Source: Porphyromonadaceae bacterium UBA7555 (GTDB lineage: Bacteria; Bacteroidota; Bacteroidia; Bacteroidales; Muribaculaceae). From it: a stretch of DNA of 53,850 nt. Under the pieces are notes generated by a model that worked only from the letters and a program-made list of their open reading frames with translations, made no database searches and was not told the origin of the DNA. Location of the stretch: contig DLLT01000020.1 of NCBI GenBank assembly GCA_002478045.1, positions 1 to 53,850 of the forward strand, written 5' to 3'. The position numbers and the translations under genes were made by a program. Positions 1 to 7,104 of the stretch are shown one piece after another (the first letter of the stretch is position 1; the number at the start of each line of letters is the position of its first letter).

Positions 1-50
1 TTGCCACTTGACTCTACACAATTGAACAGCCCCCGTGCAACACTTCTCAA

Positions 51-95
51 CCATAAAGACCATAAAGTCCTTAAAGACCTTAAAGTCTTAAAAAT
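51..95. repeat. Low-complexity TAAAG-rich tract
   Basis: Short degenerate direct repeats of the form CCATAAAG / CCTTAAAG follow one another ahead of the first gene. No longer unit or recognisable family is seen; it is simple-sequence intergenic DNA. Confidence 0.5.
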
Positions 96-140
96 AGCCT
101 CTAACTTCCAATTTCCCCAAAAACGCCCACTGTTTTATTT

Positions 141-563
141 ATGAAAGGAGAATACTGGACATGCCCCACCATCAGCGACCAAGGATATGACATCCTGGTC
201 ACCGGACGCGCCGACATCCAAAAATTCCGTACCAACCCACGCTACAACATCCGCGTTACCATCTCCTGGGAATACGGAGGTCACGACATGCCCGACTTCG
301 AAGACTCCACACTCATGGAACAGGCCACCGATGCTATGGCCGAAGCCTTCGACAAAGACCCAGTGGCAGTGCTCACCGGCATATACACCGGCGACGGAAG
401 CCGCCAATGGGTGTTCTATACCACCAGCACCAATATCTTCGGGCGCAAACTCAACGAAGCCCTGGCATCGCTGCCGCTATTGCCCCTGAAAATCACGTGC
501 GAAAACGACCCCGACTGGGAAGAATACGACGAAATGGCCGCCGCCAGCCGCATCGACGGCTGA
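141..563 (+). CDS. DUF695-family protein
   Basis: A small soluble protein of 140 residues, acidic, with no signal peptide or membrane segment. The pattern WTCPTISDQGYDILVTGRAD near the N-terminus and VAVLTGIYTGDGSRQWVFYT near residues 77-95 resembles the DUF695 family, which has no established biochemical role. It stands alone: 140 bp of low-complexity DNA precede it and a strong convergent terminator (643-683) follows. The family call rests on motif recognition only. Confidence 0.7.
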   Translation: MKGEYWTCPTISDQGYDILVTGRADIQKFRTNPRYNIRVTISWEYGGHDMPDFEDSTLMEQATDAMAEAFDKDPVAVLTGIYTGDGSRQWVFYTTSTNIFGRKLNEALASLPLLPLKITCENDPDWEEYDEMAAASRIDG

Positions 564-642
564 GAACAGCCACACTCATGCACACACTACATAGGCCGTA
601 TATAGCCGGAACTGCATTAATAACCATAACAGCCACAATGCT

Positions 643-683
643 ATTAAAGCCTGAATAGCCATAACAGCTATTCAGGCTTTAAT
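643..683. terminator. Bidirectional terminator hairpin
   Basis: A perfect 16-bp inverted repeat (643-658 with 668-683) closes a 9-nt loop between two convergent genes. The stem ends are A/T-rich on both sides, so it can stop transcription from either direction. Confidence 0.85.
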
Positions 684-723
684 AATAATAGATGAAACTT
701 GCTTAGAGCAATTGCCCTTACCC

Positions 724-1266
724 TCAAAACTCCAGTTTATCGTCCCTATCGAGTTTGTAATACCCGGCAAGCATCGCCAAGAGCTTGGAAATCTGAGCCA
801 CAGCATCAGCCGTGCCCTTGGAAATCTCCTTGCCGCGCAGGCGGAGCATCAGCACCCCATACAACGCATTGAAACACGTCTCAAGCTCGCCGGCCGGTGA
901 CGCCCCACCCTTGGCGCGAAGCTCGACAATAAACGGCAAGGTCTTGTACAACTGAGCACTATACTCGGCATACTTGGCACTCGACAACAAACGCCGATGC
1001 AAGTCCACAAGCTGACCCAACGTATTACGATTGATTTGCAAGTGTCCCGAACGCTCCACACCCTCACGACGCATCATATCTATAAGCGACACATACCACT
1101 CGCGCAACGCATGCGCCCGCTCCACGTCCAAACCCATAGGTCGTATTACAGCCTCGTCTATACGGTCAATATCAAGATTGTAGGCGCGGATAATATCCTC
1201 TATCTGCCACATATACAGCAAGTATTCGGCGATATTCTCTTTATGCTTTCGGGATGCGATATACAT
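724..1266 (-). CDS. DUF4924-family protein
   Basis: A 180-residue protein typical of Bacteroidales. The N-terminal stretch ENIAEYLLYMWQIEDIIRAY and the helical remainder match the DUF4924 family; its function is unknown. No signal peptide or membrane helix is visible. I chose the ATG at 1266 because the family begins with a few residues before the EYLLYMWQIED motif; the frame is open to 1365, but that extension is Cys-rich, unlike the family, and would start upstream of the promoter-like site at 1323-1339. It is monocistronic and shares a terminator with the DUF695 gene. Confidence 0.75.
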   Translation of the reverse strand: MYIASRKHKENIAEYLLYMWQIEDIIRAYNLDIDRIDEAVIRPMGLDVERAHALREWYVSLIDMMRREGVERSGHLQINRNTLGQLVDLHRRLLSSAKYAEYSAQLYKTLPFIVELRAKGGASPAGELETCFNALYGVLMLRLRGKEISKGTADAVAQISKLLAMLAGYYKLDRDDKLEF

Positions 1267-1322
1267 TATATGATTTGAATTACACGGCAGCGGCAAAACA
1301 TCCACCCTGCCGCAAATACAAC

Positions 1323-1339
1323 AGCAATTATCGCGCCAA
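1323..1339 (-). promoter_or_regulatory. Sigma-54-type promoter upstream of DUF4924
   Basis: The minus strand reads TTGGCGCGATAATTGCT, with GG and GC exactly 10 nt apart. Against the bacterial RpoN consensus TGGCACG-N4-TTGCW only one of the twelve defined positions differs. It lies about 57 bp before the chosen start codon. Use by RpoN is inferred, not shown. Confidence 0.55.
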
Positions 1340-1491
1340 AAACCGGCAAAAGGCATCCACATCATACCATGCCTCGGTCACTCCAAGCATCACTTGAGGC
1401 AACCCGATACCTCGGACAAGCCACCCGACACAATGCAGACCAAGTGCAAGAAAATTATTTTCGACCATTCGGACAAAAAAAGGTGGAAATA

Positions 1492-1523
1492 TTTGGTAGA
1501 TAACGGAAAAAGTCGTTACTTTG
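1492..1523 (+). promoter_or_regulatory. Bacteroidales-type promoter for rpmB operon
   Basis: TTTG at 1492-1495, a 20-nt spacer and TTACTTTG at 1516-1523 fit the primary-sigma promoter of this phylum. The predicted transcript start lies about 130 nt before rpmB. Confidence 0.75.
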
Positions 1524-1535
1524 CATCCTGTTTTA

Positions 1536-1602
1536 CGGCGGCTCCGAAAAAGCCGGTGGGAAAGATGCGCCCACAGGTGATATGAGACGGAACGTATGCC
1601 GC
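1536..1602 (+). promoter_or_regulatory. Structured 5' leader of the L28 operon
   Basis: Two adjacent hairpins lie in the leader: CGGCT/AGCCG (1539-1543 with 1551-1555) and GTGGG/CCCAC (1556-1560 with 1570-1574). A long structured leader before a ribosomal-protein operon suggests autogenous control, but I do not recognise a named family. Confidence 0.35.
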
Positions 1603-1659
1603 TAAGACATTCAAAGACAACAATAAACAGACACCGAACACGATAAACCATTAACAGCC

Positions 1660-1923
1660 ATGTCAAAGATTTGTCAAATCACCGGCAAGAAAGCTATCAC
1701 GGGCAACAACGTATCGCACTCGAAACGTCGCACCAAACGTCGTTTTAACGTCAACCTGTTCACCAAGAAATTCTATTGGGTAGAACAAGGTATGTGGATC
1801 AGCCTGACAATCTCCGCTGCCGGACTGCGCACCATCAACAAATTAGGCCTCAACGCCGCTATGATTCAGGCCGCCGAAAAAGGCTACCTGACCGAGAACG
1901 ACATCAAAATCATTGGATTCTAA
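1660..1923 (+). CDS. rpmB: 50S ribosomal protein bL28
   Basis: An 87-residue basic protein of the large ribosomal subunit, near the E-site. MSKICQITGKK at the start and NNVSHSKRRTKRRFNVNL in the first third are the hallmark of bacteroidal L28. The length is normal and the start is the only sensible ATG. It leads a three-gene operon (rpmB, rpmG, DUF4295) with gaps of 14 and 36 bp, transcribed from the promoter at 1492-1523 through a structured leader. Confidence 0.97.
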   Translation: MSKICQITGKKAITGNNVSHSKRRTKRRFNVNLFTKKFYWVEQGMWISLTISAAGLRTINKLGLNAAMIQAAEKGYLTENDIKIIGF

Positions 1924-1937
1924 AAATATAAGAGAAG

Positions 1938-2126
1938 ATGGCAAAGAAAGCAAAAGGTAATCGCGTGCAGGTCATCCTCGAATGCACCGAACATAAAGCC
2001 AGCGGAATGCCCGGCACATCCCGTTACATCACCACCAAGAACCGCAAGAACACCACAGAGCGCCTCGAACTCAAAAAATACAATCCCATTCTGAAGCGCG
2101 TGACCGTTCATAAAGAGATTAAATAA
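1938..2126 (+). CDS. rpmG: 50S ribosomal protein bL33
   Basis: A 62-residue basic large-subunit protein. MAKKAKGNRVQVILECTEH and the C-terminal LKKYNPILKRVTVHKE identify L33. Only one cysteine remains (in LECTEH), so this is the zinc-free form without paired CxxC knuckles. It sits second in the rpmB operon, 14 bp behind rpmB. Confidence 0.97.
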   Translation: MAKKAKGNRVQVILECTEHKASGMPGTSRYITTKNRKNTTERLELKKYNPILKRVTVHKEIK

Positions 2127-2162
2127 CACCCCTCACCTATACGCACCCAAACCACCTAAGAT

Positions 2163-2312
2163 ATGGCAAAGAAAACAGTGGCCTCCCTGCAAAAAGGTGA
2201 AGGCCGTACATACAGCAAGGTCATCAAAATGGTCAAGTCCCCCAAGACCGGCGCCTACATCTTCAAAGAAGAAATGGTTCCGAACGACGCAGTCAAGGAC
2301 GCACTCAAATAA
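2163..2312 (+). CDS. DUF4295 small basic ribosome-associated protein
   Basis: A 49-residue, lysine-rich protein starting MAKKTVASLQKGEGRTYSK and ending DAVKDALK. It belongs to the DUF4295 family, which in Bacteroidota follows rpmG; as I recall, structural work on a flavobacterial ribosome places it in the large subunit as a phylum-specific protein (bL38). In many relatives ftsY follows directly; here a strong hairpin ends the operon instead and ftsY lies about 43 kb away. Confidence 0.88.
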   Translation: MAKKTVASLQKGEGRTYSKVIKMVKSPKTGAYIFKEEMVPNDAVKDALK

Positions 2313-2327
2313 TCTCCGTTTTTGAAG

Positions 2328-2374
2328 ACAACAACGCAGCGGACAATGCTCGGCATTGCCCGCTGCGTTGTTGT
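2328..2374 (+). terminator. Terminator of the rpmB-rpmG-DUF4295 operon
   Basis: A 15-bp perfect stem (2328-2342 with 2360-2374), one mismatch, then six more pairs around a 3-nt loop. There is no long T-run, as is common in this phylum. Confidence 0.8.
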
Positions 2375-2448
2375 TATAGACATACCCGTCCATAAAAAAA
2401 ATAATCGAAAGTGCCTAAGAGCGAATATCGATACAGACTAAGCACAAA

Positions 2449-2481
2449 GAGAGCCGCCCCACTTGCGTGGAAGCGGCTCTC
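2449..2481 (-). terminator. Terminator of groES-groEL
   Basis: GAGAGCCGC/GCGGCTCTC (2449-2457 with 2473-2481) plus an inner CCAC/GTGG pair lies about 60 bp past the groEL stop. On the minus strand it is followed by TTTGTG. Confidence 0.75.
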
Positions 2482-2539
2482 CTTGGCTTGGAGACTACCG
2501 CCCGATCTCGGGCGACATCTCACTGTGTATTGCGGAAGC

Positions 2540-4177
2540 TTACATCATACCGCCCATGCCACCCATTCCGGCGGCGGGCATAGCAGGTGCAGCATTCTCT
2601 TCCTTCTTGTCGGCGATGACACATTCGGTGGTCAGGAACATTCCGGCGATGGATGCGGCATTTTCCAATGCAACGCGCGTCACCTTGGCCGGGTCGATAA
2701 CTCCGGCTGCGTGAAGATTCTCGTAAGTGTCCGTGCGAGCGTTGTAGCCGTAGTCGCCTGTGCCTTCGCTGACTTTTTGTACCACAACGGCACCTTCGAC
2801 ACCGGCGTTAGCCGCAATCTGACGCAGAGGCTCTTCGATGGCACGAAGCACAATCTCGATACCGGTCTGCTCGTCGTCATTGTCACCCTTGAGGGCACGC
2901 AGGGCGGGGATACAGCGGATGTAAGCCACACCACCACCGGGAACAATACCTTCGGCAATTGCGGCACGCGTTGCGCTCAACGCATCATCTACGCGGTCTT
3001 TCTTCTCTTTCATTTCAACCTCGCTGGGCGCACCGATGTGCAGCACTGCGACACCGCCGGCAAGTTTGGCCAAACGTTCCTGCAGCTTTTCGCGGTCATA
3101 GTCACTCTTGGTCTGCTCAATTTGAGCATGTATCTGAGCCACACGTGCGGCAATATTGTCCTTATTGCCGGCACCATTGACGATAGTGGTATTTTCTTTG
3201 TTTATCGTAACCTTTTCGGCCGTACCGAGGATGTCAATAGTAGCGGCTGAAAGCTGCATACCTTTTTCCTCGCTTACGACGGTAGCGCCGGTAAGAATGG
3301 CGATATCTTCGAGCATCTCCTTGCGGCGGTCACCAAAGCCGGGAGCTTTGACGGCGCAAATCTTCAGTGATCCGCGCAGACGATTGACAACGAGTGTGGC
3401 AAGAGCTTCCTGATCGACGTCTTCGGCGATAATCAGCAAGCCGCGACCGCTTTGAGCAGTGCTTTCGAGAATTGGAAGCATATCCTTGAGGTTGGAAATC
3501 TTCTTGTCATAGAGCAGGATGTAGGGGCGCTCCATAACGCATTCCATCTTCTCGGCATCGGTGATGAAGTAAGGCGAGATAAAGCCGCGGTCAAACTGCA
3601 TACCCTCGACGATGTCAATAGTGGTTTCGGTACCCTTGGCCTCGTCTACGGTGATGACGCCTTCCTTCTTGACTTTCTTCATAGCCTCGGCAACAAGCTG
3701 ACCGATAGTTTCGTCATTATTGGCCGATACGCGAGCTACGTCTTCGATTTTTTTGAAGTCATCGCCTACGGGCTGTGCCATCTTCTTGATGCCTTCGACC
3801 ACGGTGGCTACGGCCTTATCGATACCGCGCTTAAGGTCCATAGGATTGGCACCGGCAGTGACGTTCTTCAGGCCGACATTGACAATAGCCTGAGCCAATA
3901 CGGTGGCGGTGGTGGTGCCGTCGCCGGCATCGTCACCGGTCTTGGAAGCGACTTCCTTGACAAGCTGTGCGCCCATATTCTGCATAGGCTCTTCCAGCTC
4001 GACTTCACGAGCTACGGTGACACCATCCTTAGTGATATGCGGCGCACCGAATTTTTTGTCAATGATGACGTTGCGACCTTTCGGGCCGAGTGTAACCTTG
4101 ACGGCGTTGGCCAATACGTCCACGCCTTTCTTGAGCTCTTCGCGAGCCTCTGTATTGAATTTGATTTCTTTTGACAT
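2540..4177 (-). CDS. groEL: Chaperonin GroEL (Hsp60)
   Basis: The 545-residue large chaperonin subunit, which forms the double seven-membered ring that folds proteins with ATP in the cytoplasm. Visible landmarks are the ATP-site segments TLGPKGRNV and GDGTTTATVL, the apical EDVDQEALATLVVN segment, GGGVAYIR near residue 410, and the Gly-Met-rich tail GMGGMGGMM. Length and ends are normal. It follows groES by 43 bp in one operon and ends at its own hairpin. Confidence 0.99.
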   Translation of the reverse strand: MSKEIKFNTEAREELKKGVDVLANAVKVTLGPKGRNVIIDKKFGAPHITKDGVTVAREVELEEPMQNMGAQLVKEVASKTGDDAGDGTTTATVLAQAIVNVGLKNVTAGANPMDLKRGIDKAVATVVEGIKKMAQPVGDDFKKIEDVARVSANNDETIGQLVAEAMKKVKKEGVITVDEAKGTETTIDIVEGMQFDRGFISPYFITDAEKMECVMERPYILLYDKKISNLKDMLPILESTAQSGRGLLIIAEDVDQEALATLVVNRLRGSLKICAVKAPGFGDRRKEMLEDIAILTGATVVSEEKGMQLSAATIDILGTAEKVTINKENTTIVNGAGNKDNIAARVAQIHAQIEQTKSDYDREKLQERLAKLAGGVAVLHIGAPSEVEMKEKKDRVDDALSATRAAIAEGIVPGGGVAYIRCIPALRALKGDNDDEQTGIEIVLRAIEEPLRQIAANAGVEGAVVVQKVSEGTGDYGYNARTDTYENLHAAGVIDPAKVTRVALENAASIAGMFLTTECVIADKKEENAAPAMPAAGMGGMGGMM

Positions 4178-4220
4178 AATTGTAGATATTTAGCGTGTTT
4201 GGGATGATTGTACGTCCTGC

Positions 4221-4493
4221 TTATCCAAGGATGGCGAGGACTTCGCTCTGGCGCATAATCAGCACCTTGTCACCTTCGATTTCGAGTTCGGTGCCGGCGT
4301 ATTTGCCATACAGCACGGTGTCGCCGTCTTTCAGCTCCATAACTTCGTCTTTGGTACCGGGACCTACGGCGATAACAGTGCCTTTCAGCGGTTTTTCTTT
4401 TGCGGAATCGGGGATGATGATACCGGCAGCCGTAACTTCTTCGGCCTTTGCAGGGCGGATAATTACGCGGTCGGCAAGAGGTTTAACGTTCAT
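4221..4493 (-). CDS. groES: Co-chaperonin GroES (Hsp10)
   Basis: A 90-residue subunit of the heptameric lid of GroEL. MNVKPLADRVIIRPAKAEE at the start, the mobile-loop segment around residues 17-35 and GDTVLYGKYAGTELE near residue 57 are typical. It is the first gene of the groES-groEL operon. The upstream DNA lacks a clear TAnnTTTG box but has a sigma-54-like element (4553-4569). No CIRCE repeat is seen. Confidence 0.98.
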   Translation of the reverse strand: MNVKPLADRVIIRPAKAEEVTAAGIIIPDSAKEKPLKGTVIAVGPGTKDEVMELKDGDTVLYGKYAGTELEIEGDKVLIMRQSEVLAILG

Positions 4494-4552
4494 AATTCAA
4501 ACTTTTTATGTTAGTTATTTAATTGATTTTCTATTTTTGTATATTTCGTATT

Positions 4553-4569
4553 AGCATATTCTGTGCCAA
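4553..4569 (-). promoter_or_regulatory. Sigma-54-like promoter upstream of groES
   Basis: The minus strand reads TTGGCACAGAATATGCT, with GG and GC separated by exactly 10 nt and the -24 block TTGGCAC perfect. It differs from the RpoN consensus at two of twelve defined positions and lies about 60 bp before the groES start codon. Confidence 0.5.
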
Positions 4570-4623
4570 AGTCCCGGCCCTGCACAACCTTCATTACTTC
4601 ATTGTCGCTTACAGTCCTAACAG

Positions 4624-4818
4624 CTAAGAAAGTACGCACAAAAGACCGCATTCACATAGAACGAGGCCCAATCCCAATAAAGCTTTGTATACGCTGTCAG
4701 TCATTGTCACTCCGAGCATGAAGCACAACACTACCATAACCGAAAAAATGGCAATAATTTCGGTAATTAGGGTATCGATATGTCCATAAAAGCGCTGTAA
4801 TTTTGCATCAGTAAACAA
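4624..4818 (-). CDS. Possible small two-helix membrane protein
   Basis: An open frame of 64 residues starting at TTG, with two clearly hydrophobic segments (about residues 18-36 and 43-62) and no charged residues inside them. It lies between groES and the CMD-like gene. I do not recognise it. The TTG start, lack of a clear promoter and overlap with the promoter of the opposite gene make it doubtful; it may be a remnant. Confidence 0.3.
   Translation of the reverse strand: MFTDAKLQRFYGHIDTLITEIIAIFSVMVVLCFMLGVTMTDSVYKALLGLGLVLCECGLLCVLS
4798..4805 (+). promoter_or_regulatory. Candidate -7 box for the CMD-like gene
   Basis: TAATTTTG matches TAnnTTTG about 45 bp before the start codon at 4851. 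No good -33 TTTG is found at the usual distance, so this is tentative. Confidence 0.35.
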
Positions 4819-4850
4819 GGCCTCACATATATAATGTAAAACACCGCTAT

Positions 4851-5708
4851 ATGAAACACATTGCTATAGCGCTGGCGGTAGCCGCCTCCTCTATCGAATG
4901 CGTAGCCAACGATAACATTATGAATACATTGAACACACGACAACAAGACATTGTCACCGTAGCCGCCTTCGAGGCTCGCGGCGACATGGACGGCCTTGCC
5001 GACGCTATCGGCAATGCGCTGGACAACGGCATCGACATCTCATCGCTCAAAGAAGTGTTTACACAACTGTACGCCTACACAGGATTTCCGCGTAGCCTCA
5101 ATGCACTCGGCACATTGCAATCCGTAATCTCCAAACGCTCCGAACGCGGCATCTGTGACAACCCCGGGCGCGAAGCTTCGCCGCTGCCTGCCGACTACAA
5201 CGCGCTCAGCAAAGGCACCGAAGTGCAGACCCGTCTATGCGGCGGCACACACTTCAACTATGCCTTTGACGCCGCCGAAGACTATTACTTGAAAGCCCAC
5301 CTCTTCGGAGATATCTTTGAACGCGACATCCTCACCTTCGCCGAGCGCGAGATGGCCACCATCGGCGCACTTTCGGCGCTGGAAGGCTGCGCATCGCAGC
5401 TCAAGGCACACGTCAGCGGCACCCGCAATATGGGCGTCACGGACGACCAACTGCACGCCATACCCGCAGTCCTGGCCGCGAAAGTCGGAACCACGGAGAG
5501 CTGGCATGCCGCACAAGCCGTAGCCGCAGTCTTCGGCGAAGAGTTCAACCAAGGACGCCCGGTAGACAACCAAATCTTTCCCACCGGCGAACCAAACACG
5601 GCTTATGCCAAGTATTTTAATTCTCGAAAATCGAAGCTCCCCTACTGTAATCAACCGAAAAGACAGAGCACAAAAAATAAGCGAACCTCCGAATGGAGGC
5701 CCGCTTAA
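4851..5708 (+). CDS. Carboxymuconolactone-decarboxylase-like protein, C-terminally truncated
   Basis: A 285-residue protein with a weak N-terminal signal-like segment and two CMD-type helical repeats. The first contains QQDIVTVAAFEARGD and LYAYTGFPRSLNAL (about residues 31-87); the second contains DIFERDILTFAEREMATIGA and GVTDDQLHAI (about 155-210). The family covers AhpD-like and decarboxylase-like enzymes; the substrate is unknown. Related Bacteroidales proteins continue after a segment like FPTGEPNTAYAKYF into a cupin domain. Here that segment (about residues 243-256) is followed by 28 unrelated basic residues and a stop. The last codons run through the terminator of the convergent tRNA-Pro gene, so the cupin part was probably lost. 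Confidence 0.75.
   Translation: MKHIAIALAVAASSIECVANDNIMNTLNTRQQDIVTVAAFEARGDMDGLADAIGNALDNGIDISSLKEVFTQLYAYTGFPRSLNALGTLQSVISKRSERGICDNPGREASPLPADYNALSKGTEVQTRLCGGTHFNYAFDAAEDYYLKAHLFGDIFERDILTFAEREMATIGALSALEGCASQLKAHVSGTRNMGVTDDQLHAIPAVLAAKVGTTESWHAAQAVAAVFGEEFNQGRPVDNQIFPTGEPNTAYAKYFNSRKSKLPYCNQPKRQSTKNKRTSEWRPA
5673..5706 (-). terminator. Intrinsic terminator of tRNA-Pro
   Basis: On the minus strand a stem of CGCTT/AAGCG and CCTCC/GGAGG pairs with a 4-nt loop is followed by ATTTTTTG. It begins about 23 nt past the tRNA 3' end and lies inside the last codons of the CMD-like gene on the plus strand. Confidence 0.85.
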
Positions 5709-5728
5709 GGGGGAAATTGTGTTTTGGG

Positions 5729-5802
5729 TCGGGGTGACTAGACTCGAACTAGCGACCTCACGCCCCCCAGACGCGTACTCTAACCAACTGAGCTACACCC
5801 CG
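5729..5802 (-). tRNA. tRNA-Pro (anticodon GGG)
   Basis: A 74-nt cloverleaf on the minus strand. The acceptor stem CGGGGTG pairs with CACCCCG, the D-arm reads GCTC...GAGT, the anticodon arm has loop CTGGGGG with GGG in the anticodon position, and the T-arm contains TTCGAGT. The discriminator is A and the 3' CCA is not encoded (CCC follows). It reads the proline codons CCC and CCU. Confidence 0.96.
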
Positions 5803-6109
5803 AGGTTGCTTTCAAAAGCACTGCAAAGGTACGCACTTTTCCGAAACTGACAAACTTTTTTTGCGACTTTTTTCGTTCGAAATCCACCCTCAAAAGCTAT
5901 CGCGCTACACATCAACATCTTAAATCCGTAAAATTTATCCTTATCAATTAAGAAATTCACGTTGAACATCCATCCGAGAAACAATTAACCACACCAAACT
6001 CCCGAAATTCAAACGATACGTCCGGCCGCATATAAGCGCTTCAGACAAAAATTCCGCCGATACGGCTCAACATAAACCGCCTAATAATTCTATTCATACA
6101 CAGCCTTGC
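5803..6109. other. Non-coding spacer between tRNA-Pro and the defence cassette
   Basis: About 300 bp holding the tRNA promoter (5824-5854) and otherwise AT-rich DNA with no convincing reading frame, repeat or RNA structure. Confidence 0.6.
5824..5854 (-). promoter_or_regulatory. Promoter of tRNA-Pro
   Basis: On the minus strand TTTG (5854-5851), a 19-nt spacer and TACCTTTG (5831-5824). The box ends 22 nt before the mature 5' end of the tRNA. Confidence 0.8.
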
Positions 6110-6171
6110 CCGAAATTTGCCGTAAAATCCATCAATAAAGTTGCACCGCATCAAAATATAGTCTATATTTG
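6110..6171 (+). repeat. Left direct repeat of the defence cassette
   Basis: Positions 6123-6171 are identical over 49 bp to 8876-8924; the similarity extends left to 6110 with one mismatch and one 1-nt gap. The repeat includes a complete promoter. It marks the left boundary of the 6.2-8.9 kb cassette. Confidence 0.95.
6140..6171 (+). promoter_or_regulatory. Promoter of the Mrr-GIY-YIG operon (in the repeat)
   Basis: GTTG at 6140-6143, a 20-nt spacer and TATATTTG at 6164-6171, 45 bp before the start codon at 6217. It is identical to the ilvE promoter in the right repeat. Confidence 0.8.
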
Positions 6172-6216
6172 TAAAAATTCACAATCCAATCATCATTAAG
6201 TCTAAAATCAAACCAA

Positions 6217-7104
6217 ATGAGCAAAGGAAAAGCGCCAAGCCGCAGCCGCATACTCGCCACCAAACTGATGTATGCATCGCTTTCAATTCTTGATAAAACC
6301 GGGACGGAGGTGGCGTTCTCTGACCTCTTGAAAATAATCGGGAAGACCTTAGATTTTGATGAATGGGAAAGCCATATCCTTAATAACGGCAATACCCGTT
6401 GGCAGTCCACTCTGATTTTTTATTCGATAAACCTTGTAAAATGTGAGTATATCGTTAAGAAAAAAGGGCTGTGGTTTCTGACGGATAAGGGCAAAGAGGC
6501 TTTATCGAAATTCACCCCGGACGAACTATTTGAGGCGGCACATAAGGGTTATATCGAAAGTCAGCAAAACGGTGTTGTAATGGCGTCTGCAGACGCTGAT
6601 TGCTCATCTTCTGCTACCGCTGTCGCTCCTTTTGAAAAAATGAAGGCACAAGCTGCCGACGACATTATGCAATATATCCGTGCAAAAAATGCGTACGAGT
6701 TCCAGGACATGGTGGCGGCTTTGCTCCGAGCAATGGGATATTATACGCCGTTCATTGCACCAAAAGGCCGGGATGGAGGTATTGATATTATTGCATACCG
6801 CGACCCTCTTGGCGTCCTCCAGCCTATCGTGAAGGTTCAGGTCAAGCATTATGGCCTTGACAATCCCGTAACGGTTGATGTCATTCGCGGCATAACCGGG
6901 GTTGCAAAAAAAGATGTACCTATCGTTGTAACTTCGGGGCGCTTTGCCGAGGCGGCCAAGGCCGAGACACGCCAGTACAATGTCCGCCTCATTGATGGAT
7001 ATGAGTTCGCAGACCTGTGGGTGCAATACTTCGATAAAATGCCCGAGGAAGACAAATCCCTAATGCCAATTGAACCTGTATACATTATTAAACGAAATGA
7101 CTGA
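6217..7104 (+). CDS. Mrr-type restriction endonuclease (type IV-like)
   Basis: A 295-residue DNA nuclease. The N-terminal ~100 residues resemble the Mrr winged-helix DNA-binding domain (WQSTLIFYSINLVKCEYI, GLWFLTDKGKEAL). The C-terminal half is a PD-(D/E)xK fold: YEFQDMVAALLRAMGYYT, then GRDGGIDIIAYRDPLG with the metal-binding Asp, then KVQVKHY with the QxK form usual in Mrr, and VPIVVTSGRFAEAA. Relatives cut modified or foreign DNA. It leads the cassette from the repeat-borne promoter and overlaps the next gene by 8 bp. The specificity is unknown. Confidence 0.9.
   Translation: MSKGKAPSRSRILATKLMYASLSILDKTGTEVAFSDLLKIIGKTLDFDEWESHILNNGNTRWQSTLIFYSINLVKCEYIVKKKGLWFLTDKGKEALSKFTPDELFEAAHKGYIESQQNGVVMASADADCSSSATAVAPFEKMKAQAADDIMQYIRAKNAYEFQDMVAALLRAMGYYTPFIAPKGRDGGIDIIAYRDPLGVLQPIVKVQVKHYGLDNPVTVDVIRGITGVAKKDVPIVVTSGRFAEAAKAETRQYNVRLIDGYEFADLWVQYFDKMPEEDKSLMPIEPVYIIKRND

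Noticed and set aside
51..95. Possible regulatory array in the TAAAG-rich tract
   Set aside because: Unit length and sequence vary; it looks like simple-sequence DNA, without symmetric sites.
3452..4174. Open frame of 240 codons opposite groEL
   Set aside because: Antisense of a highly conserved gene; no independent support.
5605..5850. Frame over the tRNA-Pro gene
   Set aside because: Covers a perfect tRNA cloverleaf and its terminator; such frames over tRNAs are a common artefact.
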